Below are positions 26,772-35,360 of a stretch of DNA of 36,237 nucleotides, piece by piece. The translations under genes and the position numbers were made by a program. Source of the DNA: CAYMUR01 sp964393615 (lineage in GTDB: Bacteria > Planctomycetota > Planctomycetia > Pirellulales > Pirellulaceae); assembly GCA_964393615.1 (NCBI GenBank), contig CAYMUR010000052.1, positions 1 through 36,237 of the forward strand. Direction: 5' to 3'. Below the pieces are notes generated by a model that was given only the letters and a program-made list of their open reading frames with translations, searched no databases and had not been told where the DNA came from. The first letter of the stretch is position 1; every line of letters begins with the position of its first letter.

Positions 26772-27482
26772 TTACGAATCTTGTCGTGGCGGTTCATGTG
26801 GTCGACTTACTGTGGTTATCCACTCCGAAGTGTCAGGCGCTGTACCATTCTGGTTAACTTCTTGCACGCTAAGCCACAATTGGGTTACCAATTGTATTAC
26901 GCCGATCACAATCAGTATTCCGAGAAAATAGTGGGCTACAGTCATTGTGAATGCTGTGTCTTGCCCAACCAACAGGCTGGTCGACATGCATAGTCCGTAG
27001 ATGGACAAAAGTGTTTTAAATTCGGTGGGTCCGAATTGTGAGAGTGTGAACTCTCCAATCATTTTGGCTTTGAGATTGGTAAGCACGGCCAGTGCGTACA
27101 GGCAGATGACCGCAACCAATCCGCAATATGGCTGATTACAAGAGATGGCTAATCCGACTAACCAATAGGCGAACGACAAGGGGTCAGTAAAGTGGTCCAG
27201 TAGTTCGCCACCATTACGGCATTGCCCGGTGGCTCGTGCATGGATTCCGTCGATACAATCGGCCGTGTGATTACCTATTACACCAAGAGCTACCAGCAAT
27301 CCTCCCCACCATCGGCTAGTTGAGTATGTAAACCCGATGGCCGCCAGAATGGCCAGTAAATGACCGACCAAAATAATTCCTTCGGGGGGAAACGTGCGCG
27401 GAATGGGAATAAACTGGTATAAGCTCTTGAGTGGTGGACCGACCCAGGGATCTAGCTAGCTGTGTGAAATCCGTTTTCCCAT
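26772..27482 (-). CDS. CDP-alcohol phosphatidyltransferase with an in-frame amber at codon 9
   Basis: The motif D-x2-D-G-x2-A-R-x8-G-x3-D-x3-D of CDP-alcohol phosphotransferases is seen complete (HTADCIDGIHARATG, then GGELLDHFTD). Four to five membrane segments follow, ending with a polar tail. The protein joins a CDP-alcohol to an alcohol acceptor in phospholipid synthesis; the alcohol is unknown. The natural start appears to be the ATG at 27482, 7 bases after TGGAGG. Its frame reads MGKRISHS, then TAG (27458-27456), then LDPWVGPPLKSLYQFIPI, PRTFPPEGIILVGHLLAI and on without break to TAA. A TTG at codon 38 (27371) could restart, giving 199 residues that keep the catalytic motif but lose the N-terminal amphipathic part. 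Nonsense mutation or base-call error are the main explanations. Confidence 0.85.
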
Positions 27483-27713
27483 GGTAGCGATTGCCTCCAG
27501 TGCAACGATTTTGTTGCGATTTCGTATTACCTCGGTCGAAGATTGGAAAAGGTCGAAGCCGAGCTGTCCCCCTACACGCCACGATTTGGGATGACTCCTA
27601 AGGGAGAGTGATGTTTTGGCCCGCTCGCTGTTTGTGCTGGTTTTCCCGGTGAGTCAAAGAAAGGCCCTATTTGGGATGAAGAGCATCCAACGTGATTAAT
27701 GCTCATTAGACAT

Positions 27714-29311
27714 TCAGTCTCGAAACGCAAAGGTATAAAGCTGAGCATCGTACAGGTGAAAGCGGAGGACGACTGGCCGGCCGGCCAGGTCGGCCACGTT
27801 GATTTCATCGCCAAACGTGACCACGTGCCGCAGGTCATCTCCGTGGATTGGATCGGAAGCTGGCCAGGCAGCCAACCTTGTTAGCGACATGTCCAGCAGT
27901 TCCACGATGATCTTGCCCTCTGGTTGTACATCCGCATTCAGTTCCAACCGCTGCCCTGAGAATTGAACCGGAACCGTCGTCAAGGTTCCGCCCGAGATCG
28001 ACCCGTCAGCCGAAACGAAACGGTCTTTACGCCACTTGACCAAACCAATTCCGGATTGGTGCTCGGGACCATTTTTGTTTTTAACGCCATACCATCTTGG
28101 TGCACCGTGAGTGTAATTTCCACTGGAATAATACAACCACACTTCGTCATCGTGATCGAACGCGTAGGCTGCGGTGCTAAAGGACCCACTATCCCATTCG
28201 GTTGTTTCGCTGGGTTCAATGATGGGGGTTCGGAACGGACGTTCGAAATTTTCCAGATCTCGTGTCACNNNNNNNNNNNNNNNNNNNNNNNTGCCAGTTG
28301 GACTTCCAGCGGACCTTCATGATTTCCGAATTTGGGGACGTTGGTTGTGATACTGATGATCCATGGAAAGGCGAGCAAACAGCTTTCGGCTGCGTATAGG
28401 CCAGAGCCATAGAGTTCGGATCGCATCACGTTAGGGTTGTTTGGGTAATTGAGCAAGGCTTGGGCTTTGCCGGCCCGGATGCGGGTGCCGTAATCGTCCC
28501 GACGGTCGGCCCAGATAGCTGGAATGGCTTTTGACCAGTGTAAAAAGTCGTAGCTGGACGAAGTCCACAGCGACCTGCGACGTCTTCCCATGACCGGCAT
28601 CGCCTGCTTGAAAAGTGTGATATATCGCTGGTGTGTTTCACTCCAACAACCAGTGATTACATCTTCGACGTAGGAAATTGGTAGGATAGTGCCCGGGTGT
28701 GCTTTCTTCCAATGTTTGCCGTCGGGCGAGACCATGGCACAATATCCCTCGTCGTAGCGGTAGCAAATCATCTTGTAACGGCGTTCCGGGTCCGGGTCCT
28801 GACGATCCTTGATCACGCTGGCCAGTAGAGAGTCAGTTACCCCATTGTGTGGTTTGCCGTTCTTCGATGGAATGGTTCCCGGGTGAGATTTGTCCCAGTG
28901 GATTCCGTCTCGGCTGGTGGCATAGAAGGTCGTTTCGTAGGAAAAGTATTCACTGGCTGACCCGAGATACCACATCTTGAACAGTTTGTCGTCGCTGTCG
29001 TACAGCACTGATCCATACATGGTCAAATGCCATCCTTCCCACGGTCGGTCAACTTTCACCAATGGTTTCTGAGAAACTTTGCGGCCCGGGTGTAGGGTGA
29101 AACTCACACCTTGCGCCTCGTAGACTAGTTCCTGGTCCACAAACAATTGGGACTTCGAAGCCACATCAACCACTGTCTTTTGTGGCTTGGCGGATACGAC
29201 CGGTAGCCAGTTGATCAGGAAGACGGCCGCCAGCATCAGGCAGCAAGGTGGTATCCAACCTGCAACACGCTTGAGTTTGAGGGGCGGACTTTTGTGATTT
29301 GGAGTGATCAT
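27714..29311 (-). CDS. Exported glycosidase-like five-bladed propeller protein, interrupted by a 23-N gap
   Basis: The ATG at 29311 (GGGAGAAG 4 bases upstream) starts a signal peptide with a long basic n-region and hydrophobic core (CCLMLAAVFLINWLPVVSA). The body has repeated propeller-blade strings: KMWYLGSASEYFSYETTFYA, ATSRDGIHWDK, MVSPDGKHWKK, WTSSSYDFLHW, EVWLYYSSGNY, typical of the GH43/GH32-like fold as seen in planctomycete hypothetical proteins. A C-terminal beta-sandwich (about the last 90 residues, from TVPVQFSGQRLELN) probably binds carbohydrate. The 23-N run at 28269-28291 shifts the frame by one base, but joining the flanks directly gives EVQLAVTRDLENF, a natural blade motif, so nothing may be missing (about 525 residues in total). 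No catalytic acids were assigned; activity is unproven. Confidence 0.8.
28269..28291. other. Run of 23 N (assembly gap)
   Basis: Flanking codons join in frame as GCA-GTG if the true length is zero; the listed 23 bases would break the frame. Confidence 0.9.
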
Positions 29312-29985
29312 CCACTTCTCCCGTGCTATGCTGATTATAAACCTCCGCCGGCAGCCACTCTTGGCAAAAGACGTTCGGATAGGGTTGTCGGCAATAATCT
29401 TGACAGACAATTCAATGACTTCGCCCGGACTCATGGTTCGGTCTTACATGTTATACGAGAAAACGGATGTGGGCGTGAGCGGTTGGTCGTCCGCTCGTCA
29501 GGAAATCATGAAAAAAGATTGGTAGCAGCGCGTCGACAGCGTTGTTTTTCATGTCGGCGAACGGTGGTTTCACCTTGGCCGAATATTAGAAACGGCTGTA
29601 TTGTTTCTCTTCACAGAGGCCCTGGGATTCATTCCAGTCAGCGCTCGTGCCAGGCAAGATGTCAACGTGTGCTGAGAGTATAAAAAGGTTGCAATACTTT
29701 GCCATGCGGATGGGAAATTGTTACAACGATTTTAGATGGAAAGTGTTCTAACCCTCTCTGGAAAACACTGACTAAGACAAACAACGAGAGCTGATAGCAT
29801 TTATTCAAGGTGAAACGACGGTCAATCTCTTACCTCAGGACGGGCGGACGGATAGATAGGAATTAACTCTCACGAGAAACTGCATGGAATGTCTGGTACT
29901 CAAAGCATACCAGGTCGATTGCCAGAATAGTGTTGGTCGGCAATCTTGAAAATGATCATGACGCGAGTCTCTGTGGAACTTCCCC
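29312..29985. other. Intergenic region between the EF-G and glycosidase-like genes
   Basis: About 670 bases on which both neighbours are minus-strand. Short frames on the plus strand have no ribosome binding site or recognisable content. Nothing was identified apart from presumed promoter sequence for the gene ending at 27714. Confidence 0.45.
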
Positions 29986-32076
29986 TCAGCCAGTACCGAT
30001 CGCTTCGGCTTTTTTGCGTTCTGTCAGAACTTCTTCCTGGATGCTTGCTGGAACGCGGCGGTATTTGCTGAATTCCATGGTGAATGTTCCCTGGCCCTGT
30101 GTCATGCTGCGTAGGTCGGTTGAATAGCCAAACGTCCCTGCCAGGGGGACTTCTGCCAGTACGACGGTTTCGTTGTCGTTAAACTCGGTCGACATGATCA
30201 TCCCTCGACGAGATGTAAGATCACCGGTGACTTGTCCTTGGAAATTGACTGGACACTGGACCTCGAACTTCATGATGGGTTCGAGCAAAACAGGTTTCAT
30301 CCGCAAAAACGTTTCGCGGAAGCAATTTTTAGCAGCTATTTGAAATGCCATGTCAGAGCTGTCGACATCATGATGGGATCCGTCATTGACCAACGCGTGG
30401 ACGCCAACGATGGGGAATCCTCCCAAGGGCCCTTTGGTGAGTGATGCAGTAAATCCTTTTCGAATGGATGGAATATATTCCTTGGGAATTCGGCCACCAA
30501 CGATCTTTTCCTCAAACAAAAATACTTCTTCGGCATCTTCCGGGAGCGGTTCCATCCGGCCAATCATATGGGCATATTGGCCCGATCCGCCGGTTTGTTT
30601 TTTATGTTTGTAGTTGAATTCTGCTGCGCGCCCAGGAGCTTCCCGATAGCTTACGGAAGGTGCGCCTACTTCCACTTCCACATTGAATTCACGGCGGATG
30701 CGTTCGATATAGATGTCCAAATGGAGTTCACCCATACCCGCCAGTAGTGTTTCACCAGTTTCGGGGTCATTGGAAATTTGAAAAGTGGGATCCTCTTTTC
30801 GAAACCGTGCTAACGCTTTGGACAGGCGGTCACCATCACCACGTTGTAGAGGTTGGATGGCGATTTGGATGACCGGTTCAGGAACGAACATATTTTCCAA
30901 AGTGCACAATTTGCGTTCGGATGCGTAGGTGTCCCCACTGGCCCCGTCAATTCCCATGATCGCTACAATATCACCAGCTACCGCGGTGTCGACTTCTTCC
31001 CGATGGTCCGCGTGCATTCTTAAAATACGACTGACACGTTCTTTGCGATTTGTCCTCTGGTTAAAATACGTCACCCCTTTTTTCAGCGTACCTTGGTAAA
31101 TTCTCGTAAACGTTAATTGGCCATATGGGTCATCGACAATCTTGAATGCCATGCAGACCAGCGGTTTTGAAGCATCGCAGGAGAGATTGACTGCTTCGTC
31201 TTCATTGTCACACTGCGTAGCCTTGACACGTCGTTCTGTGGGAGAAGGTAAGTAACGAACGACAGCGTCGAGTAGTGGCTGAATTCCCTTGTTTTTTAAG
31301 GCCGAAGCAACGAACACAGGAGTCACATCGAGTTGTTGGACTGCGCTGCGCATGACCGAATGGATAAGATCGGCTGGAATCTCTTCTTCGGAAAGCATTT
31401 GCTCCATCAGGTCATCGCTATACATTGACAGTGCTTCGAGCATGTAACGGCGAGCGGTTGCCACTTCCGTGGCCATGTCGGGAGGAATGGGTTCCTCGCG
31501 AACCGTTTCCCCTTGATTGCCGTCAAAATAGATTGCTTTTTCTTCGATCAAATCGATCACTCCGGTGAAATGATCTTCTCGACCGATAGGTAACTGTACC
31601 AGAAAAGCGTCACATCCCAGTTTTTCTTTGACCTGGCGACAGACTTGGACTGGGTCAGCACCCGTGCGATCCATTTTGTTAATCAGTGCCAACCGCGGAA
31701 TGTGATAGCGTTTCATCTGGCGGTCGACGGTGATCGACTGGGCCTGAACTCCACCGACGGAACAGAGAACCAGTACCGCTCCATCCAAGACCCGTAAACT
31801 GCGTTCAACTTCGACTGTGAAATCGACGTGTCCTGGTGTGTCGATCAAGTTGACGTGATGACCTTGCCAACTCACCGTGGTCGCAGCGCTAGTGATGGTG
31901 ATGCCGCGTTCCTTCTCCAAGTCCATGTGGTCCATGGTTGCACCCGTACCATCACCGTGGACCTCTTCCATTTTGTGAATTCGGCCAGTGTAGAACAGAA
32001 TACGTTCGCTGAGGGTCGTTTTGCCCGAGTCGATATGGGCAGAAACACCGATATTGCGGATTTTTGGAGGATTCAT
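29986..32076 (-). CDS. Translation elongation factor G, mitochondrial EFG1-like (spdEFG1) type
   Basis: 696 residues, the full EF-G length. GTPase motifs: G1 AHIDSGKT (13-20), G2 in KERGITITSAAT, G3 DTPGH (79-83) and G4 NKMD (133-136). Domains II to V follow through GEMHLD-like GELHLDIYIERIRREF and PVNFQGQVTGDLTSRRG to the end. AHIDSGKT rather than AHIDAGKT, and the KMEEVHGDGTGATMDHMDLE switch region, mark the spdEFG1/mitochondrial EFG1 branch found in planctomycetes and some other bacteria alongside a second EF-G. It catalyses ribosome translocation; in spd-type species the second EF-G takes recycling. No str operon genes (rpsL, rpsG, tuf) are near, which fits this branch. The start has only a weak ribosome binding site. 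Confidence 0.95.
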   Translation of the reverse strand: MNPPKIRNIGVSAHIDSGKTTLSERILFYTGRIHKMEEVHGDGTGATMDHMDLEKERGITITSAATTVSWQGHHVNLIDTPGHVDFTVEVERSLRVLDGAVLVLCSVGGVQAQSITVDRQMKRYHIPRLALINKMDRTGADPVQVCRQVKEKLGCDAFLVQLPIGREDHFTGVIDLIEEKAIYFDGNQGETVREEPIPPDMATEVATARRYMLEALSMYSDDLMEQMLSEEEIPADLIHSVMRSAVQQLDVTPVFVASALKNKGIQPLLDAVVRYLPSPTERRVKATQCDNEDEAVNLSCDASKPLVCMAFKIVDDPYGQLTFTRIYQGTLKKGVTYFNQRTNRKERVSRILRMHADHREEVDTAVAGDIVAIMGIDGASGDTYASERKLCTLENMFVPEPVIQIAIQPLQRGDGDRLSKALARFRKEDPTFQISNDPETGETLLAGMGELHLDIYIERIRREFNVEVEVGAPSVSYREAPGRAAEFNYKHKKQTGGSGQYAHMIGRMEPLPEDAEEVFLFEEKIVGGRIPKEYIPSIRKGFTASLTKGPLGGFPIVGVHALVNDGSHHDVDSSDMAFQIAAKNCFRETFLRMKPVLLEPIMKFEVQCPVNFQGQVTGDLTSRRGMIMSTEFNDNETVVLAEVPLAGTFGYSTDLRSMTQGQGTFTMEFSKYRRVPASIQEEVLTERKKAEAIGTG

Positions 32077-32602
32077 CTGCTGTTTTGTTAAAAACCATGC
32101 GGGTGCCGAGTTATTTCCCTAATTCGGTCGCCGCCGTGCCATCAGGCTGTTTTCCGACATGGCAAACGATAAGAGTCCATTCCTGAACCCGTTTCAACAC
32201 TTCATGGGTAGGAGAGTATGTACTTCTTACAATGTCTGCTACTGATCTTAATCCATTTCGGCCCATGGGAAACAGCAAATGAGCCAATTCCTGATGAATT
32301 AATCGTTTGGTGGGGAATTAATCCGCTGCGAAGTGATTTTGAAGGTCGTTGGGGAAGCAGCGGGTGCCAAATGGTTGTTCAGACGGCTCATGGCTGTGAA
32401 AAGGCCAAAGGTGTGCAGCGTAGAATGTTGCCGTAGTCGCAGCGAACTTTGTCACGGGAGCCGAATTGCCGCAGGGGGTTATGACGAACGTAACAGTGAA
32501 GGGCCTGCCTCAGACCCCGTGTTTACAGTAGTTTAGTGCGTTCTCTTGCCGATATCAGATTGGTGTCCCCATTTTTTTATGGTTCTTTAAAGTGAGTCTC
32601 TC
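32077..32602. other. Intergenic region with one small-ORF candidate
   Basis: About 525 bases between divergent genes. It contains one short frame (32218-32436) with a good ribosome binding site, listed separately. No other signal was recognised. Confidence 0.45.
32218..32436 (+). CDS. Possible small membrane-associated or exported peptide
   Basis: 72 residues. TAGGAGAG sits immediately before the ATG, the best ribosome binding site in this stretch. The N-terminus MYFLQCLLLILIHF is hydrophobic and could be a signal or anchor, followed by a short acidic stretch (PIPDELIVWW). The second half (after SDFEGRW) looks less protein-like; an overlapping frame (32333-32536) reads ILKVVGEAAGAKWLFRRLMA, so a one-base indel may join the two. 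No family recognised. It may be spurious. Confidence 0.3.
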   Translation: MYFLQCLLLILIHFGPWETANEPIPDELIVWWGINPLRSDFEGRWGSSGCQMVVQTAHGCEKAKGVQRRMLP

Positions 32603-33514
32603 ATGCATACTGAATCCCCCCACTCCACGTCTGATGGTGGACTTGAGGCCGGAGAGAAGGCCCAACCATCTGCTGGGGAACCGAATTTGCCTGCTGGGTC
32701 CTTGCACAAGAGGTACCCGTGGATCGTGTTTGTGGTCCCGTTTGTGGCATATATGTTATTAGCCAATATTGAGCCACAACCAGTCGGTTCACAATTTTCG
32801 GACAGCACAGGGCAGCACTCGGAGGGGGAAGCTTCTCATGCTAACGAAGTGGATTCAGCTCACGAGATTAAACGGTGGAAATGGTTCGGTGGACGACGAG
32901 TCGGTGACGGCGTCTACCCGGTGATGTATTCGGTTCGAATTAGCATCATGATTCTGATCATGTTGTTACTGATAACTGGCTACCGACAGTTTCCTTTCAA
33001 GGTTAGTTTACTTTCGGTGGCTGTTGGTGTGGTAGGAGTCGTTATATGGATTGGGCTTTGCCACTTGGATCTCGAACAGAAATTGTTCGTTCCGTTGGGC
33101 CTCGGTGAGATTTTGGGATTGGGAGAGCGGGCCTCTTATAATCCTCTTGCTGCGCTGGAAGAGAACGTACCGTGGATGGTTGGCTTTTTGTTGATTCGGT
33201 TTACTGGTTTGGCATTGATCGTGCCTGTGATCGAGGAATTTTTTCTGCGTGGGTTTTTGATGCGATATGTTGTCGACATGTACTGGGAAAAAGTCCCTTT
33301 TACCCATCTTAACCGCACTTCCATTATTATTGCCACAGTCTATGGAATGTTGGCTCATCCTGCAGAATTGTTGGCAGCTGCAGCTTGGTTTTCGTTGATA
33401 ACTTGGTTAATGCTAAAAACTCGAAACATCTGGGACTGTGTGATGGCTCACGCCGTTACCAACTTTCTACTTGGCGTTTATGTTTTGAAAACAGGGCACT
33501 GGGAACTATGGTAG
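32603..33514 (+). CDS. CPBP-family intramembrane metalloprotease, CAAX-protease-related type
   Basis: 303 residues. A polar N-terminus (1-37) precedes the first membrane segment, a hydrophilic loop (60-105) and then about six further membrane segments. CPBP motifs: E211-E212-F-F-L-R216 (EExxxR), H252 (GMLAHP) and H283 (AHAVTN), the metal/catalytic set of Rce1-like enzymes. The N-terminal arrangement (VFVVPFVAYMLL, then VYPVMYSVRISI and GVVGVVIWIGL) resembles the TIGR03008 group of CAAX prenyl protease-related proteins that accompany exosortase systems. Function could be processing of a sorted or signal-bearing membrane protein. No exosortase is in the window. Ends in TAG. Another, shorter CPBP gene lies 0.8 kb downstream on the other strand. 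Confidence 0.88.
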   Translation: MHTESPHSTSDGGLEAGEKAQPSAGEPNLPAGSLHKRYPWIVFVVPFVAYMLLANIEPQPVGSQFSDSTGQHSEGEASHANEVDSAHEIKRWKWFGGRRVGDGVYPVMYSVRISIMILIMLLLITGYRQFPFKVSLLSVAVGVVGVVIWIGLCHLDLEQKLFVPLGLGEILGLGERASYNPLAALEENVPWMVGFLLIRFTGLALIVPVIEEFFLRGFLMRYVVDMYWEKVPFTHLNRTSIIIATVYGMLAHPAELLAAAAWFSLITWLMLKTRNIWDCVMAHAVTNFLLGVYVLKTGHWELW

Positions 33515-33624
33515 CCTGACTCAAGTCGAGTTAAAAAAAATTTGTCAGGTGACGGACCATTTTAAGAGTTGTTTGCGTTTTGTTTGTGACAGCAGACAAT
33601 TTTGCATCAGGACATAAAAAAGAC

Positions 33625-33825
33625 ATAAAAAAAGGCTGTCAGCGACTTGGAAAACCAAGTTGCCGCAGCCTCGTAAGTTTCAAACTTTCGGTGAATTGCG
33701 ACGTGAGGTCGTCGCTGCGAGACTGACGAGAGTCGGACGTGCTGTGCACTGTCACTGATGACCCTGGCCAACGCAAAAAATTAGGTCCCTCAGCCGGAAT
33801 ATGTACCGAAAAGTTTGAATGTCTA
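33625..33825 (-). ncRNA. Candidate structured small RNA, about 200 nt
   Basis: On the minus strand, from about 33825 to the U-tract at 33627, no protein frame explains the sequence but structure is strong. CAAACTTTTCGGT (33817-33805) pairs with ACCGAAAGTTTG (33692-33681), closing about 112 nt. Inside are hairpins GCGACG/CGTCGC (33715-33698, loop of 6), GACT/AGTC, GTGC/GCAC and GTCA/TGAC. Downstream is an intrinsic terminator. Upstream is a promoter-like pair. It does not show RNase P, tmRNA or SRP landmarks that I know. A 6S-like length is noted but the fold looks branched, not rod-like. Fold details are by eye. Confidence 0.5.
33627..33671 (-). terminator. Intrinsic terminator on the minus strand
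   Basis: Read on the minus strand, AGGCTG (33671-33666) pairs with CAGCCT (33638-33633) and CAACTTGG with CCAAGTCG (one G-U) around a TTTT loop, followed at once by six to seven T. The plus-strand side has no T-tract after the hairpin, so direction is clear. Confidence 0.85.
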
Positions 33826-33831
33826 ATGTCT

Positions 33832-33859
33832 AGTATTGTATTTAGCTGGCCTGCGTCAA
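33832..33859 (-). promoter_or_regulatory. Promoter-like pair upstream of the candidate RNA
   Basis: On the minus strand TTGACG (33859-33854), 16 bases, then AATACT (33837-33832). Transcription would start near 33825. No other minus-strand gene needs it. Confidence 0.4.
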
Positions 33860-34116
33860 GTAATCTTTTTCCGAAAAGTTAGATCGGCATTTTTTGACCG
33901 ATTGATTTGCTCGAAAATGTAGAAAAATGATACACACTAGATTCCAACAATTTGCGTGCCAAATCGAAAAAAAATCCAATTCTATTTTAATACTGCTGGT
34001 CTCCAGACAATGGACTTGCTGAATTTATCAGGGTTCGTTCGAATAATGGTCGTCTGGTTGTATGAATGGGAAACAACCATTTTGTGCCAATCCTTATGCC
34101 ATCCTGAGCTGTTTTT

Positions 34117-34284
34117 ATGAAGAACAAAGCCGAGCTTGAGAAATTTATTGAAAAAATAGTATCGCCCGACAGTCCCGTGGGGATGGATGCAGTCTATGTT
34201 CACGCGCTAATTTTGGACAAATTGACCCAGATCGAGGAGAAACTGGAACAACTGCAATTACGCGTGGCTGAATTTGAAAAGTGA
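34117..34284 (+). CDS. Small coiled-coil protein, 55 residues
   Basis: Frame opens at ATG 34117 and ends with TGA at 34282-34284, giving MKNKAELEKFIEKIVSPDSP, then VGMDAVYVHALILDKLTQIE and EKLEQLQLRVAEFEK. The composition (heptad-like Leu/Ile, many Glu/Lys) and amphipathic helices look like a true small protein, with an alpha-helical hairpin or coiled coil. No ribosome binding site is evident and no family name is known to me. It lies between the candidate RNA and the second CPBP gene, in the opposite direction to both. Confidence 0.6.
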   Translation: MKNKAELEKFIEKIVSPDSPVGMDAVYVHALILDKLTQIEEKLEQLQLRVAEFEK

Positions 34285-34351
34285 ACGGGCCCCTCGAATT
34301 TTGGACGCCTGATTGGTGGCGCTAGGCTTTTACATTTGGCGACGGCCGGTA

Positions 34352-35095
34352 TCAAATGCCTGCCAATTGAAAGCCGACCAGAAAAATGCCTGCATCGATA
34401 AGTGCATGACTTAGCCAAGGGCCTAGTAGCGTACCGCTATGCTCGTAGATCCATGCCCATACGGCACCACCGACAGCGACAGCGAGCGAGCACCAATAGG
34501 TCGCTGGTGTTGCCCAACCGAAAAAAAAACCCAGCAGGATCACGTGATGTGCCATGAATGCAACACTACTGAGGACAATGGCTGGTGTTAGTCGCACTTT
34601 TTTTCGTAACTGGCCGAACACAAACCACCGCCAATAGTATTCTTCTAGCAGGGAGTGGACGATCACATAAAAGATTCCTAAGACTGTGTATCGTAAGGGC
34701 GTGTTAATTCCCAGGTCAGTGATTTTTTGTTGCACGCCCACAGCGGCCGTTTCCAGATAACCAAAGGGAATTAGCCAATAGTTGGCTAGAACTAGCATTC
34801 CCAGCATGCCGGCCGAGCCGAAAGCGAGACTGGGAATAAGTAAGTGCTTGTAACGACAGGCCCCTGAGATCGGAGTCCGTAAGACCCAGCGCACCCACAA
34901 AATAGGGAAGACAAATTGCAGGAATTTTCCGGTTGTGTAGACGCCCTGTTGCCATCCGGCTGGTGTTTTGGCAAGTGCCACGAAGTAAAGAGCGGTGAGG
35001 AATGTGGGAAAACAGATGGCAAAAATAAGCCCAAGGACTTGTCCGTTTGGGCTGGCTGGTTGTGGGGGCGCCAGCTCGGTTTGCGTAGGTTTCAT
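34352..35095 (-). CDS. CPBP-family intramembrane protease
   Basis: 247 residues with about seven membrane segments. The CPBP set is E151-E152-Y-Y-W-R156 (LEEYYWRWF), H183-H184 (MAHHVILLGF) and H230 in GPWLSHALIDAGIF. Members (Rce1, abortive-infection and bacteriocin-immunity proteins) are membrane metallo- or glutamate proteases; substrate unknown. AGAGGA sits 6 bases upstream of the ATG. It differs from the larger CPBP gene at 32603 in lacking the polar N-terminal loop and in branch, so the two are not a recent duplication. No linked peptide gene is certain; the 55-residue coiled-coil gene lies just beyond its 3' end and converges. Confidence 0.88.
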   Translation of the reverse strand: MKPTQTELAPPQPASPNGQVLGLIFAICFPTFLTALYFVALAKTPAGWQQGVYTTGKFLQFVFPILWVRWVLRTPISGACRYKHLLIPSLAFGSAGMLGMLVLANYWLIPFGYLETAAVGVQQKITDLGINTPLRYTVLGIFYVIVHSLLEEYYWRWFVFGQLRKKVRLTPAIVLSSVAFMAHHVILLGFFFGWATPATYWCSLAVAVGGAVWAWIYEHSGTLLGPWLSHALIDAGIFLVGFQLAGI

Positions 35096-35360
35096 CGGTG
35101 TTCCTCTGGAGCTGACTAGCCAGGCATGGAATTTCTGTTCGAAGAGGCGTATTTCTTAGAGTTTAGGGCCATGGGCCACAAGTATATGCTAGAAATTGCA
35201 GCACTGTTACCCACATCGCCTAAAGGCTAAACCTCAATTCCGAGACCGGGTCGGTTCTGGCCAGCTATTTTGGGGCCGTCGCTACGATTTGGTACCGTCT
35301 ATTGCGACTGACCTTTGTGCACTACAATGCCAAATTCCGTTCAACGTTTCAGGAGAAGAA

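Noticed and set aside
15270..27458. TAG read as a sense codon in this organism
   Set aside because: Intact genes here end in TAG (sugar-acid dehydratase, E2, HtrA, TPR protein, larger CPBP), so general recoding is unlikely.
27316..27582. Alternative minus-strand frame over the start of the CDP-alcohol phosphatidyltransferase
   Set aside because: No family features; the neighbouring frame continues into the conserved enzyme.
27776..27796. GC-rich palindrome built from GGCCGGCC units
   Set aside because: Lies inside the coding region of the propeller protein and has no T-tract; explained by codons.
32931..32945. GGTTCGAATT, resembling a tRNA T-arm
   Set aside because: No cloverleaf around it; it is coding sequence of the CPBP protease.
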